A stretch of 64,000 nucleotides of DNA, taken from Patulibacter brassicae (GTDB lineage Bacteria > Actinomycetota > Thermoleophilia > Solirubrobacterales > Solirubrobacteraceae). This document shows, piece after piece, positions 35,677 through 47,183 of the stretch. Where the stretch lies: the NCBI RefSeq assembly GCF_033949425.1, contig NZ_JAXAVX010000001.1, forward strand, positions 372,001 to 436,000, in the 5' to 3' direction. How positions within the stretch are numbered: position 1 is the stretch's first letter; every line of letters starts with the position of its first letter. The notes under the pieces are model-generated. The model had not been told where the DNA came from, made no database searches, and was given only the letters and a program-made list of their open reading frames with translations. Position numbers and translations under genes: made by a program.

Positions 35677-36132
35677 ATGCGAGCCGCCGGATCGCACGCC
35701 CCGCGCGCCCCGTGGCGTGCGTGCGCGCTGCTCCTCCCGCCCCTGGCCCTCATGGGCGTGATCTGGTTCCTGAGCTCGCGCTCGGACCTCGGCGGCAGCG
35801 GCGGATGGCTCGGCCTCGTGCTGCGCAAGGGCGCGCACATGACCGAGTTCGGGCTGCTCGCGGTGCTCTGGGCGCGGGCGCTGCGGGCGCTCTGGACGCC
35901 CCGTGCGCCGGTCGCGCTCGTCGGCGGGGCGGCGATCGCGCTGGCGTGGGCGATCACCGACGAGCTGCATCAGGCGACGGTCCCGGGGCGCCACGGCACC
36001 CCGGTCGACGTCCTCATCGACGGCGGCGGGATCGTCGTCGGCACGCTCCTGCTCGCCGTCGTCTGGCGGCGGTGGGCGGCTCCGCGCCGCCCCGGCCGAG
36101 GCCTCAGAGCCAGCCGCGCTCCACGGCGATGA
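35677..36132 (+). CDS. VanZ-like membrane protein
   Basis: 151 residues with four hydrophobic segments and the VanZ family pattern: LALMGVIWFLSSRSD, RKGAHMTEFGLLAVLW, then AWAITDELHQATVPGRHGTPVDVLIDGGGI, seen as DELHQATVPGRHG with conserved His, Glu and Asp residues at the membrane face. Function of the family is unclear; the name comes from low-level teicoplanin resistance. Its last 29 bases overlap the 3' end of the convergent HDOD-LuxR gene. Confidence 0.85.
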   Translation: MRAAGSHAPRAPWRACALLLPPLALMGVIWFLSSRSDLGGSGGWLGLVLRKGAHMTEFGLLAVLWARALRALWTPRAPVALVGGAAIALAWAITDELHQATVPGRHGTPVDVLIDGGGIVVGTLLLAVVWRRWAAPRRPGRGLRASRAPRR

Positions 36133-37216
36133 GCACCGCCTGCGCGCGGTCGACCGCGCCGAGCTTGCCGTAGATGTTGTGCAGGTGGGTCCGCACTGTG
36201 CTCGTCGAGAGGCCGAGCTCGCTGGCGATCTGCTTGTACACCCGGCCGGCGGCGAGGCGCTTGAGGACCTCCATCTCGCGGCCCGACAGCGGGCACGGCG
36301 CGGCGCCGCGGGCCCGACGGGGCCCCGGGAGGGCCTGGTCGTAGAGGAGGCCGCGGACCGCGGGCGCCTCGATGCCGACGCTGCGCGCGACGCGCATGAG
36401 GACCTGCGGGGAGACCTCGTCTCCCTGCGCGTGGTGGGCGAGCAGGTCCGCGAGCCGCAGGATCGCGACGTCGCGGTCGCTCTCCTCGGCGTGGTGGCGC
36501 TCCACGAGCCGCGCGAGCTCGCGCGGGAGACCCCAGCGGCGCATGAGCACGCCGCCGACGAGGGCGTGATCGACGCCCAGCTCGCGGCGCTCGGCGACGA
36601 GCCGCTCCTCCGGCGTCGCCTCGGACGACAGGAGCTTGTCCGGGTAGCCCGGGTGCGCGTGGCGCAGGACGAGCTTGCCGACGTCGTGCAGCAGGGCGGC
36701 GGCCGAGAGGACGTCGACGTCGACGTCGTCGACGACCGCGGCGATCCGCTGGACGGCACCCTGGACGGCGGCGACGTGCCGCCGGTAGCCGTCGGCCTCG
36801 CGCCCCCAGCCACCGGAGCGGTCGAAGAAGTCGACCGTCCGCGTGCGCTCGGCCAGGACGCGCAGCGAGGGCGGCGTCACGGCCTCGATCGCGGCCGGGA
36901 TCGAGCTGACGCGGCCGGACGCACCGGTGTCGAGGCGGTTCGCTAGGCGCAGGACGGCGAGGCCGAGACCGAGGTCGGTCTCGACGGCCGCGACGAGCGC
37001 GGAGGTGTCGATCGGATCCCCGTCGAGCGCCGCCAGGAGGCGGGTCTGCGACTCGCCGATCGCGGGGAAGCCCTCGAGGGCCTCGAACGCGGCGGTGAGG
37101 CGGCGGCCGTGCTGCTCGTTGGGCCGCGTGGGCACCGAGCCGACGGTGGAGCGGCTGCGGGCGGCCGAGCCGCCGAGGCCGGAGACGGGGGGTGTGAGAG
37201 TGGTGTTGGAACGCAC
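36104..37216 (-). CDS. HDOD domain - LuxR-type HTH fusion regulator
   Basis: 370 residues. An N-terminal HDOD domain (about 40-265) has FEALEGFPAIGE, LRLANRLDTG, H147, the H177-D178 pair in LLHDVGKLVLRHAHP, DHALVGGVLMRRWGLP, HH at 241-242 and D257. A C-terminal GerE/LuxR helix-turn-helix (about 308-368) contains LSGREMEVLKRLAAG and YKQIASELGLSTSTVRTHLH. HDOD domains usually signal in c-di-GMP or stress pathways and lack enzyme activity, but here the metal-binding-type residues are mostly kept. Fusion to a LuxR DNA-binding domain suggests a one-component regulator; its target is unknown. Start GTG. Confidence 0.88.
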   Translation of the reverse strand: MRSNTTLTPPVSGLGGSAARSRSTVGSVPTRPNEQHGRRLTAAFEALEGFPAIGESQTRLLAALDGDPIDTSALVAAVETDLGLGLAVLRLANRLDTGASGRVSSIPAAIEAVTPPSLRVLAERTRTVDFFDRSGGWGREADGYRRHVAAVQGAVQRIAAVVDDVDVDVLSAAALLHDVGKLVLRHAHPGYPDKLLSSEATPEERLVAERRELGVDHALVGGVLMRRWGLPRELARLVERHHAEESDRDVAILRLADLLAHHAQGDEVSPQVLMRVARSVGIEAPAVRGLLYDQALPGPRRARGAAPCPLSGREMEVLKRLAAGRVYKQIASELGLSTSTVRTHLHNIYGKLGAVDRAQAVLIAVERGWL

Positions 37217-37217
37217 G

Positions 37218-37239
37218 GTCGCAGTCGCAGTCGCAGTCG
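37218..37239. repeat. tandem hexamer repeat before the HDOD-LuxR gene
   Basis: Three perfect copies of GTCGCA plus a partial fourth copy lie immediately upstream of the GTG at 37216, in what would be the 5' leader or spacer. Copy number of such repeats can vary between strains. Confidence 0.7.
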
Positions 37240-37251
37240 GTGACGTGTCAC
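37240..37251. promoter_or_regulatory. short inverted repeat, possible operator of the HDOD-LuxR gene
   Basis: GTGAC and GTCAC, separated by 2 bases, 24-35 bases before the GTG at 37216. The position fits autoregulation by the LuxR domain. Weak evidence. Confidence 0.3.
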
Positions 37252-37481
37252 TGGACGTATCGGCAGGTCCGCGCGTCGACTTGAGTCCGATCGCCTGGAC
37301 GCCCGATCCACCACCGCCGACGGCAGCCGTCCGTGGTGCCCTCGACCACTCGTTGGCCGCCTCGTACGGGTGGCCAGCGGGCCATCGAGCGGCCGTGGCC
37401 GGGGTGGCCGGGCGGGCGTCGCCCCCCGCGCCGTGCCGCGCCGCCTCGCTGCGCGGCGGCGGCTCGACGCGCCGTTCCGGC

Positions 37482-38882
37482 TCAGGCCGTTGCGAGCGCG
37501 GCGTCGATGCGCCGCAGCGTCTCCTCGCGGCCCAGCGCGACCGCCGACTCGAAGACGCCGGGCGAGACCGCCGTGCCGGCGAGCGCCACGCGCACGGGCT
37601 GGAAGACGTCCTTCGCCTTCGCCCCCCGCGCGCCGACGAGCTCGCGCAGCGTCGCGTCGACGGCCTCGACCGTGAAGGGCTCCACGGCGGCGAGCGCGGC
37701 GCGTGCCGCCGCGAGGTGCTCGCGGTGGGCCTCCCCCAGCCACTTCTCGCGCGCCTTGGGGTCGTCGACCGGTCCGGTGAAGAGGAACCCGGCCAGCGGC
37801 CAGAGGTCCTGGACCGTCTGGATCTTCTCCTGGCTGATCTCGACGGCGGTGCGCAGGAGGTCGTCGCGCCCGGCGATCGCGTCGCCGTGCCCGGTGCGCC
37901 GGAGGTGCTCGGCGATCGTCGCCGTCAGCTCGTCGAGGCCCTGGGCGCGCAGGTAGCGGCCGTTCATCCAGCGGAGCTTCTGCTCGTCGAAGCGGGCGGG
38001 GTTCTTCGAGACGCGGGAGACGTCGAAGCGCTCCTGCAGCTGCGCGCGGCTGAGGATCGTCTCGTCGTCCTCGTCGCCCCAGCCGAGCAGGGCCAGGTAG
38101 TTGATGACGGCGTCGGCGAGGTACCCCGCCTCGCGCAGCTCCTGGACCGACGCGGCGCCGTGGCGCTTGGAGAGCTTCTTGCCGTCCGGGCCGTGGAGCA
38201 GCGGCAGGTGCGCGTACTGCGGCGGCTCGGCGCCGAGCGCCTGCAGGACGAGCAGCTGCTTCGGCGTGTTGGACAGGTGGTCCTCGCCGCGGACGACGTG
38301 CGTGATCCCGGCGTCGAGGTCGTCGACCGCGACCGCCAGGTTGTAGAGCGGCGAGCCGTCGCCGCGCGCGATGACCGGGTCGTCGAGATGGACGTTGCGG
38401 AACGTCGTGTCGCCCCGGATGAGGTCGCGCACGACCGTCTCGCCGTCCGGCACCACGAGGCGGACGGCGGCGGTCGCGTCGTCGGCGGCGGCGCGGGTCG
38501 GCTCCTCGGCGCCGCGGAAGCCGCGGTCGGCGCCGAGCCGCTCCTTGTAGGCCTTCACGTCGTCGGCCTTCGCGTGCGAGCGATACGCCTTGCCCTCGGC
38601 GAGGAGCTGCTCGATCACGGCCCGGTGGCGCGGCTCGTGACGGGTCTGGAAGGCGATGCCGCCCTCGGTGCCCTCGGCGTCGTCCCAGTCGATGCCGAGC
38701 CACCGGAGCGCGTCGAGGATCTGCTCGACGTTCTCGGGCGTCGAGCGCTCGCGGTCGGTGTCCTCGATCCGCAGGAGCATCCGGCCCCCGCCCCCACGGG
38801 CCATGAGCCAGTTGTAGAGGGCCGTCCGGGCGCCGCCGATGTGCAGGGCACCGGTCGGCGAGGGAGCGAAGCGCACGCGCAT
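37482..38882 (-). CDS. gltX: glutamyl-tRNA synthetase GltX
   Basis: 466 residues, class I synthetase. FAPSPTGALHIGG (HIGH-type motif, 5-17), GEDHLSNTPKQLLVLQALG and KLSKR (236-240, KMSKS-type) are present; the C-terminal anticodon-binding cage is all-helical. The Cys set of zinc-containing GluRS is absent (the region after AYRSH has none). Together with gatCAB it fits the indirect Gln-tRNA(Gln) route, in which GltX must also charge tRNA(Gln). The window does not show whether a GlnRS exists. Confidence 0.96.
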   Translation of the reverse strand: MRVRFAPSPTGALHIGGARTALYNWLMARGGGGRMLLRIEDTDRERSTPENVEQILDALRWLGIDWDDAEGTEGGIAFQTRHEPRHRAVIEQLLAEGKAYRSHAKADDVKAYKERLGADRGFRGAEEPTRAAADDATAAVRLVVPDGETVVRDLIRGDTTFRNVHLDDPVIARGDGSPLYNLAVAVDDLDAGITHVVRGEDHLSNTPKQLLVLQALGAEPPQYAHLPLLHGPDGKKLSKRHGAASVQELREAGYLADAVINYLALLGWGDEDDETILSRAQLQERFDVSRVSKNPARFDEQKLRWMNGRYLRAQGLDELTATIAEHLRRTGHGDAIAGRDDLLRTAVEISQEKIQTVQDLWPLAGFLFTGPVDDPKAREKWLGEAHREHLAAARAALAAVEPFTVEAVDATLRELVGARGAKAKDVFQPVRVALAGTAVSPGVFESAVALGREETLRRIDAALATA

Positions 38883-38889
38883 GCGCCGA

Positions 38890-38895
38890 AGGCTA
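38890..38895 (-). promoter_or_regulatory. -10 element of gltX
   Basis: TAGCCT on the minus strand, 7 bases before the gltX ATG. Confidence 0.55.
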
Positions 38896-38988
38896 GGCCG
38901 GGACGGCGGCGCGCGCCGTGCGGTCCCGGCACGCGGGGTCCTCGGGCCGCGCGCGCCGGGGCGACCCCGGGGCGCGCGGCCGATCGGG

Positions 38989-40098
38989 TCAGGAGGCCTT
39001 GCGGACCGTGAGCGTGCGCGAGACGGCGCCCTTCGTCGAGCCCGTCGTGGCGACGCGCGCGACGACCTTGCCGCCGGAGCGCTTCAGCGCCTTGCGCAGG
39101 CTCGCCGTGACGTTCGCCTTGAGGATCTTCGTCGCACCGGGCTTCACCGTCGTCGCCGACGCGCGAACGCCGCGCCCGCGGGCGGTGACCGTCGGCGCCA
39201 CGAGGCAAGCCGTCGGGGCGGCCGCCGGGCAGGTCACGGAGAAGCGGATCTGCTTGCGGCTCTTCGTGATCCGGAGCTTCGAGAGCGTCGCGCGCGGCAT
39301 CGCCTTGGCGGCCCCGCCGGCCGCGGGCTTCGGGGCGCCGCCGAGCGGGGCCGAGACGACGCCGGCGCCCTTGCCGGTGAGCATCGCGATCAGCGCCTGC
39401 AGCTGGGCGGGGGTGAGCTGGGCCACCGCCGCCGTCGCGGCCGTCGCGGCCGCGCGCTGGGCGGCCGTCTTCGCGGTGCCGATCGGGAGGTCGGCGGCGA
39501 CCTTGCCGAGCTGGGCCGCCAGCGGGCCGACGATCGGCAGCGCCGCGATCCCGGAGTTCGCCAGCAGCGCCGAGACGCCGTCCAGCAGCGACGCCAGCGC
39601 GTCGAGCGTGCCGACGTCGGTCGGGATCCCGAGGGCGAGGACCTGGCTCAGCTGGCCCAGCGCGTTGTCGGCGACCGCCGTGACCGGCTTCAGGACGAGC
39701 TCGTTGACGACCCCGACGAGCCCGTTGAGGACCGGCTGCACCGACGAGACGGTGCTCGTGAGCAGCTGGCCGAGCTGATCGGGCGACAGGACCTTCACGA
39801 GGCTCTCGATGTCGCCGGAGCCCAGCGACGTCAGCGCGTCGGTGAGGCTGTCGACGAGGGCCGGCGGGAGGACGTTCGGGAGGATCCCGTTGCTGCCGAC
39901 GGTCCCCTGGATGATGGCCGCGACCGGCGCCGTGACCACGCCGAGGATCGATCCGAGGCCGTCGAGCAGGCCGCGGGTCGACGCGGGGGGCGGCGAGGCG
40001 GGGGTCGTGGCGGCCGACGCCGCGACGGGCGCCACCGTGCCGGCGAAGCAGGCCGCGGCGGTGACGAGGGCGAGAGGACGGCGAGCGGGGACGGACAT
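38989..40098 (-). CDS. secreted protein of unknown function with C-terminal beta domain
   Basis: 369 residues from the ATG at 40098, which follows AGGAG (40108-40104) by 5 bases. A clear signal peptide ends near VAASA (residues 25-29). The middle (35-240) is a long run of amphipathic helices rich in Leu, Val, Gly and Ala, with pairs of segments such as LLDGLGSILGVV, LVDSLTDALTSLG and LDALASLLDGVSALL. The last 100 residues form an alternating Lys/Arg-rich beta domain ending in LTVRKAS with a CPAAAPTAC cysteine pair. I recognise no family for the helical part. The longer start at 40161 would add 21 charged residues and spoil the signal peptide. Confidence 0.82.
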   Translation of the reverse strand: MSVPARRPLALVTAAACFAGTVAPVAASAATTPASPPPASTRGLLDGLGSILGVVTAPVAAIIQGTVGSNGILPNVLPPALVDSLTDALTSLGSGDIESLVKVLSPDQLGQLLTSTVSSVQPVLNGLVGVVNELVLKPVTAVADNALGQLSQVLALGIPTDVGTLDALASLLDGVSALLANSGIAALPIVGPLAAQLGKVAADLPIGTAKTAAQRAAATAATAAVAQLTPAQLQALIAMLTGKGAGVVSAPLGGAPKPAAGGAAKAMPRATLSKLRITKSRKQIRFSVTCPAAAPTACLVAPTVTARGRGVRASATTVKPGATKILKANVTASLRKALKRSGGKVVARVATTGSTKGAVSRTLTVRKAS

Positions 40099-40195
40099 CG
40101 GGACTCCTGTCGGGGACGGCTCGCGGGCTCTCCGCGGCTCCCGACACGAGTCGGCCGGCACCCGGCGTTCCTCAGGCGCCGGCTCCCCCGGTCAA

Positions 40196-40213
40196 CGGAT
40201 GACCGATCATCCG
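40196..40213. other. short hairpin downstream of dnaE
   Basis: CGGATGA and TCATCCG form a 7-base perfect stem with a CCGA loop. It lies in the 224-base gap between dnaE and the secreted-protein gene; role unknown, possibly part of the termination region. Confidence 0.4.
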
Positions 40214-40246
40214 CCGCCGCACCTCCCGGCGCCCGAGCGGGGAGGT

Positions 40247-40274
40247 CCGCGCCGCCGTCCTCGCGGCGGCGCGG
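40247..40274 (-). terminator. terminator-like hairpin of dnaE
   Basis: An 11-base perfect stem (CCGCGCCGCCG with CGGCGGCGCGG) and a 6-base loop, starting about 49 bases after the dnaE stop on the minus strand. No T run follows. Confidence 0.55.
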
Positions 40275-40322
40275 TTCGCGAGCTCCCCGGCGCGGCCGCG
40301 GACGCGAGACGCGCCGGCGCCC

Positions 40323-43934
<3,612 letters not shown>

Positions 43935-43941
43935 GCCCTCC

Positions 43942-43947
43942 AGGCTA
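43942..43947 (-). promoter_or_regulatory. -10 element of dnaE
   Basis: TAGCCT on the minus strand, 7 bases before the dnaE GTG. The intervening GGAGGGC could double as a Shine-Dalgarno sequence for any longer transcript from upstream. Confidence 0.5.
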
Positions 43948-44042
43948 GGCGTCGAGGCGGACGGCGGGCCCCCCGCCCGGTCTCCCGCGCGGAAACCTCC
44001 GCAACGTGCGGGAAACGCCGCGTCGGGCGCGGTCGCCCCGGG

Positions 44043-44492
44043 TCAGGCCGGGCGCTCCGCGGCGTCCTCGCGCAGCCGCGACGCGGCGGACTCGAGCCCG
44101 CGGATGACCTCGTCGGCCGCGTCGAGCCGGCCGCTGGCGAGGAGCTCGCGAGCGTCGCGGGCGAGCTCCCCCAGCCGCGCCGGATCCCCGGCCAGCGCCG
44201 GTCCGGGGGGCGCCGCGGGCGCGTCCTCGTCCGCGGCGGCGACGAGCGCCGCGCGCAGCGCGTCGAGGTCGCCCGCGAGCTCGAGCAGCCCGGCGCGCAG
44301 CTCGCCGAGCCGGCGCTCGCGGTCGGCGCCCCGCCGGCGCTCGCCGGCCAGGGCGACCTCGGCGTCCGCTCGGGCGCGCTCCGCGCGCTCCTGCGCCCGC
44401 CGGGCCTCGGCGAGCCGCAGCTCGAGCTCGGCCGCGCGCGCCAGCGGCCCCGCCCCCGGTGCGGCGCCCGGCGGCGCGGCCGCGCCGCTCAC
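44043..44492 (-). CDS. small Ala/Arg/Glu-rich coiled-coil protein
   Basis: 149 residues, no signal peptide. Residues 20-80 have strong heptad character (LARAAELELRLAEARRAQER and ERRLGELRAGLLELAGDLDAL), then a Pro/Ala linker and a second helical segment (LGELARDARELLASGRLDAA). The GTG start overlaps the stop of the 67-residue gene before it (GTGA), so it is translationally coupled. Family unknown. Confidence 0.68.
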   Translation of the reverse strand: MSGAAAPPGAAPGAGPLARAAELELRLAEARRAQERAERARADAEVALAGERRRGADRERRLGELRAGLLELAGDLDALRAALVAAADEDAPAAPPGPALAGDPARLGELARDARELLASGRLDAADEVIRGLESAASRLREDAAERPA

Positions 44493-44692
44493 GGGCGCGA
44501 GGACCCGCCGGCCGAGGTCGCGCGGGAGCGGATCACGAGCGCCGTGCCGCCGACGGCCGCCGTGCCGGCGAGCACCAGCGCGCCCTTGGCGAGCTTGCGC
44601 TGGAGCCCGAGCCGTCGCACGAGGTACCACTTGGCGACCCGCCAGGTGATCCACCCCAGCAGGGTGTACATGCCGCGCTCGGAGCTGCCCAT
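44489..44692 (-). CDS. 67-residue predicted membrane protein
   Basis: MGSSERGMYTLLGWITW at the start, a basic stretch (VRRLGLQRKLAKG), then one hydrophobic segment (residues 36-54) and a short polar tail. The pattern resembles small membrane-anchor proteins of actinobacteria. It starts 41 bases after the argG stop and is coupled to the coiled-coil gene. Too short for a confident function. Confidence 0.65.
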   Translation of the reverse strand: MGSSERGMYTLLGWITWRVAKWYLVRRLGLQRKLAKGALVLAGTAAVGGTALVIRSRATSAGGSSRP

Positions 44693-44733
44693 GGCCGAAC
44701 CGTACCCCGCGCCGCGCCCCCGCAAGCGCGCGG

Positions 44734-46080
44734 TCAGTCCCCCGTGCCGGTTCCGGTGTTGCCCTCGCCGTGCGCGAGCCGCCACGCCAGGCGCGACTGC
44801 AGCGACCAGAGCTCGATGAAGCCGGGCGAGGCGTCCTGGGCGAAGAGGCCGCCGGACTCCGCGAACGTCGCGAGCTGCGCGTCGTAGACGGCGTTCTGCG
44901 ACTCGCGGGTCACGACGCGCGCCGAGCCCTTGTAGAGCTTCAGCCCGATCGTGCCGCTGACCCGGCGGTTCACGTGCTCGATGTAGGCCTGCAGGTCCTC
45001 GCGCAGCGGCTCCCACCAGAGGCCGGCGTAGACGAGGTAGGCCCACTTCTGGTCGACGCCCGGCTTGAACTGGTTCTGGTGGATCGTCCCGACGAGCCGC
45101 TCGAGCTCCTTGTGGGCGGGCAGGATGATCGCGGCGGCCGGGATCTCGTAGATGTCGCGGACCTTCAGGCCGACGATCCGGTCCTCGATGTGGTCGAGGA
45201 TGCCGACGCCGTGCTTGCGGCCGAGGCGCGCGGCCTCCTCCAGCAGCTCGACGATCCCCAGGGACCGGCCGTCGATGGCGACCGGCACGCCCTGCTCGAA
45301 GGTGATCGTGACGATCTCGGCCTCGTCCGGGGCATCCTCGGGACGCGTGACGAGCTGGAAGACGTCGTCCTCCGGCGCATGGCCGAGATCCTCGATCCAG
45401 CGGCCCTCGGAGGAGCGACCCCAGAGGTTGTCGTCGATGGAGTACGGCGCGGGCTGGCCCTCGGGCGCGTTCTTCACCGGGATGCCGTGCTCGCGGGCGT
45501 AGGCGATCTCCTCGTCGCGGCCCATCGCCCAGGAGCGGACGGGCGCGATGACCTTCAGCTCGGGCGCGAGCGTCGCGATCGTCGCCTCGATGCGGACCTG
45601 GTCGTTGCCCTTGCCCGTGCAGCCGTGGGCGATCGTGTCGCAGCCGTGGCGCCGCGCGTACTCGCAGGCGAGCTTCGCGATCAGCGGCCGGCCGAGCGAG
45701 GTGAACGCCGGGTAGCCGTCGCCGTAGTTGACGTTCGCCTTGATCGCCGGGACGAGGTAGTCGTCGGCGAACTCCTGCCGCGCGTCGTGGACGATCGCGT
45801 CGACGGCGCCGAGCTTCAGCGCCTTGCCCGTGACCTCGTCGTAGTCCTCGTCCGGCTGGCCGAGCTCGACCGTCAGCGCGACGACCTCGGCCTGGTACTC
45901 GTCCTGGATCCACTTGAGCATGACGCTCGTGTCCAGGCCGCCGGAGTAGAGCAGCAGGACCTTGCGGACCTCGTCCTTGTCGGCCAGGTAGGACGCGACG
46001 CGCGTCTTGCCGGGAACCGCTACGCGGCGGACCTCGGTGTGGTCCGCTGAGGAGTCGATGGAGGTCGGCTGATCGCTCAT
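44734..46080 (-). CDS. argG: argininosuccinate synthase ArgG
   Basis: 448 residues; joins citrulline and aspartate. The ATP pyrophosphatase P-loop LLLYSGGLDTSVML lies near residue 43-56, and ELGQPDEDYDEV, AHGCTGKGNDQVRIE (citrulline and aspartate binding) and SIDDNLWGRSSEG are typical. The N-terminal 30 residues before KVLLLYSGG are a poorly conserved extension. It starts ATG at 46080, 9 bases after a TACCCT element; the frame further upstream is not coding. Confidence 0.97.
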   Translation of the reverse strand: MSDQPTSIDSSADHTEVRRVAVPGKTRVASYLADKDEVRKVLLLYSGGLDTSVMLKWIQDEYQAEVVALTVELGQPDEDYDEVTGKALKLGAVDAIVHDARQEFADDYLVPAIKANVNYGDGYPAFTSLGRPLIAKLACEYARRHGCDTIAHGCTGKGNDQVRIEATIATLAPELKVIAPVRSWAMGRDEEIAYAREHGIPVKNAPEGQPAPYSIDDNLWGRSSEGRWIEDLGHAPEDDVFQLVTRPEDAPDEAEIVTITFEQGVPVAIDGRSLGIVELLEEAARLGRKHGVGILDHIEDRIVGLKVRDIYEIPAAAIILPAHKELERLVGTIHQNQFKPGVDQKWAYLVYAGLWWEPLREDLQAYIEHVNRRVSGTIGLKLYKGSARVVTRESQNAVYDAQLATFAESGGLFAQDASPGFIELWSLQSRLAWRLAHGEGNTGTGTGD

Positions 46081-46089
46081 GCGCGTGGG

Positions 46090-46095
46090 AGGGTA
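46090..46095 (-). promoter_or_regulatory. -10 element of argG
   Basis: TACCCT on the minus strand, 9 bases before the argG ATG. I see no ARG-box-like palindrome clearly overlapping it. Confidence 0.5.
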
Positions 46096-46234
46096 GCGCC
46101 GCCCCCGGGGCGGGCGATCCCCGGTCCGGGGGCGGCGCTGCGGCACCGGCCGCGCCGCCCCGGGCCGCCGCGCGGGAGGGCCCGACCCGCGCGCCGGGCG
46201 CACGCCCGCGCGCGAGCCGCCATCATCCCCGCGC

Positions 46235-47140
46235 ATGACCGACCCCGACGGTCTCTCCCCCCGCGCCCGGCGCCTGCGCCGCGCGGTCGCCGGCACCGCC
46301 CTGCTCCTCGGCCTGGCGACGGTCACCGCCGCCGTCGCGCGCGAGGTGCCCGACACGACGGTGCCGGAGGTCCGCGTGTCGCAGCGCGCCGCCGAGCGCA
46401 CCACGATCGAGCGCTACCCCCTGCGCAGCGCCCTCGCGCAGCGCCGGCTCGTCCAGACGGTCGCCCGGCCGCCGGGCCCGACGACCGGCCGTCCGCTCCT
46501 CGTCTTCCTGCGCGGGAAGGGGATGGACCCGACGAAGATCGCCGGCGAGCCGATGCGCGCGGCGCTCACCGCGCTGGGCGACCGCGCGCCGCTGGTGCTG
46601 CTGCCCACCGACGACGGCGGCTCCTACTGGCACGACCGCCAGACCGGCCGCTGGGGGTCCTACGTGCTGCGGGAGGCGATCCCGGAGGCGATCCGCCGGT
46701 ACGGCCTGGATCCCGACCGCGTGGCGATCGGGGGCATCTCGATGGGCGGGTTCGGCGCCTACTCGCTCGCCCGGCGCGCGCCGAAGCGGTTCTGCGCGAT
46801 CGGCGGGCACTCCGCCGCGCTGTGGACGTCGCCGGGGGCCGCCGCGCCCGGCGCGTTCGACGACGCCGCCGACTTCAAGCGCAACGACCCGCTGCGCGCC
46901 GTCCGCGCCGGCCGGACGCGGTGGACGGTGCCGCTGTGGCTGGACGCGGGGACCGCGGACCCCTTCCGCGGAGCCCAGCAGGACTTCCGCGCCGCGCTCG
47001 TCGCGCGCGGCATGCAGGTCCGCGCCTACCGCTGGCGCGGCGGCCACGAGCCGGGCTACTGGAACCGGCACATGGCCGGGTACCTGCGCTTCTACGCCGG
47101 CGCGCTGGCGGACTGCGGTCGCGTCCGCGACGGGTCCTGA
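46235..47140 (+). CDS. secreted or membrane-anchored esterase-like alpha/beta hydrolase
   Basis: 301 residues. A Tat-like or Sec N-terminus (RRLRRAVAGTALLLGLATV, residues 12-30) precedes an alpha/beta hydrolase core with PLLVFLRGKGMDP, the nucleophile S169 in GGISMGGFGAYS, an acid in DAGTADPF and the histidine in GGHEPGYWNRH. The layout resembles the Esterase D/antigen-85 group (PF00756). The substrate is unknown. It converges on the DUF4389 gene and ends at a strong hairpin. Confidence 0.83.
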   Translation: MTDPDGLSPRARRLRRAVAGTALLLGLATVTAAVAREVPDTTVPEVRVSQRAAERTTIERYPLRSALAQRRLVQTVARPPGPTTGRPLLVFLRGKGMDPTKIAGEPMRAALTALGDRAPLVLLPTDDGGSYWHDRQTGRWGSYVLREAIPEAIRRYGLDPDRVAIGGISMGGFGAYSLARRAPKRFCAIGGHSAALWTSPGAAAPGAFDDAADFKRNDPLRAVRAGRTRWTVPLWLDAGTADPFRGAQQDFRAALVARGMQVRAYRWRGGHEPGYWNRHMAGYLRFYAGALADCGRVRDGS

Positions 47141-47149
47141 GGCCGGCGA

Positions 47150-47178
47150 CGGGGCCGCGCGACGCTCGCGCGGCCCCG
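47150..47178. terminator. bidirectional terminator hairpin
   Basis: A 13-base perfect stem (CGGGGCCGCGCGA with TCGCGCGGCCCCG) and a CGC loop, placed between convergent stops at 47140 and 47184. Confidence 0.7.
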
Positions 47179-47183
47179 CGGGG

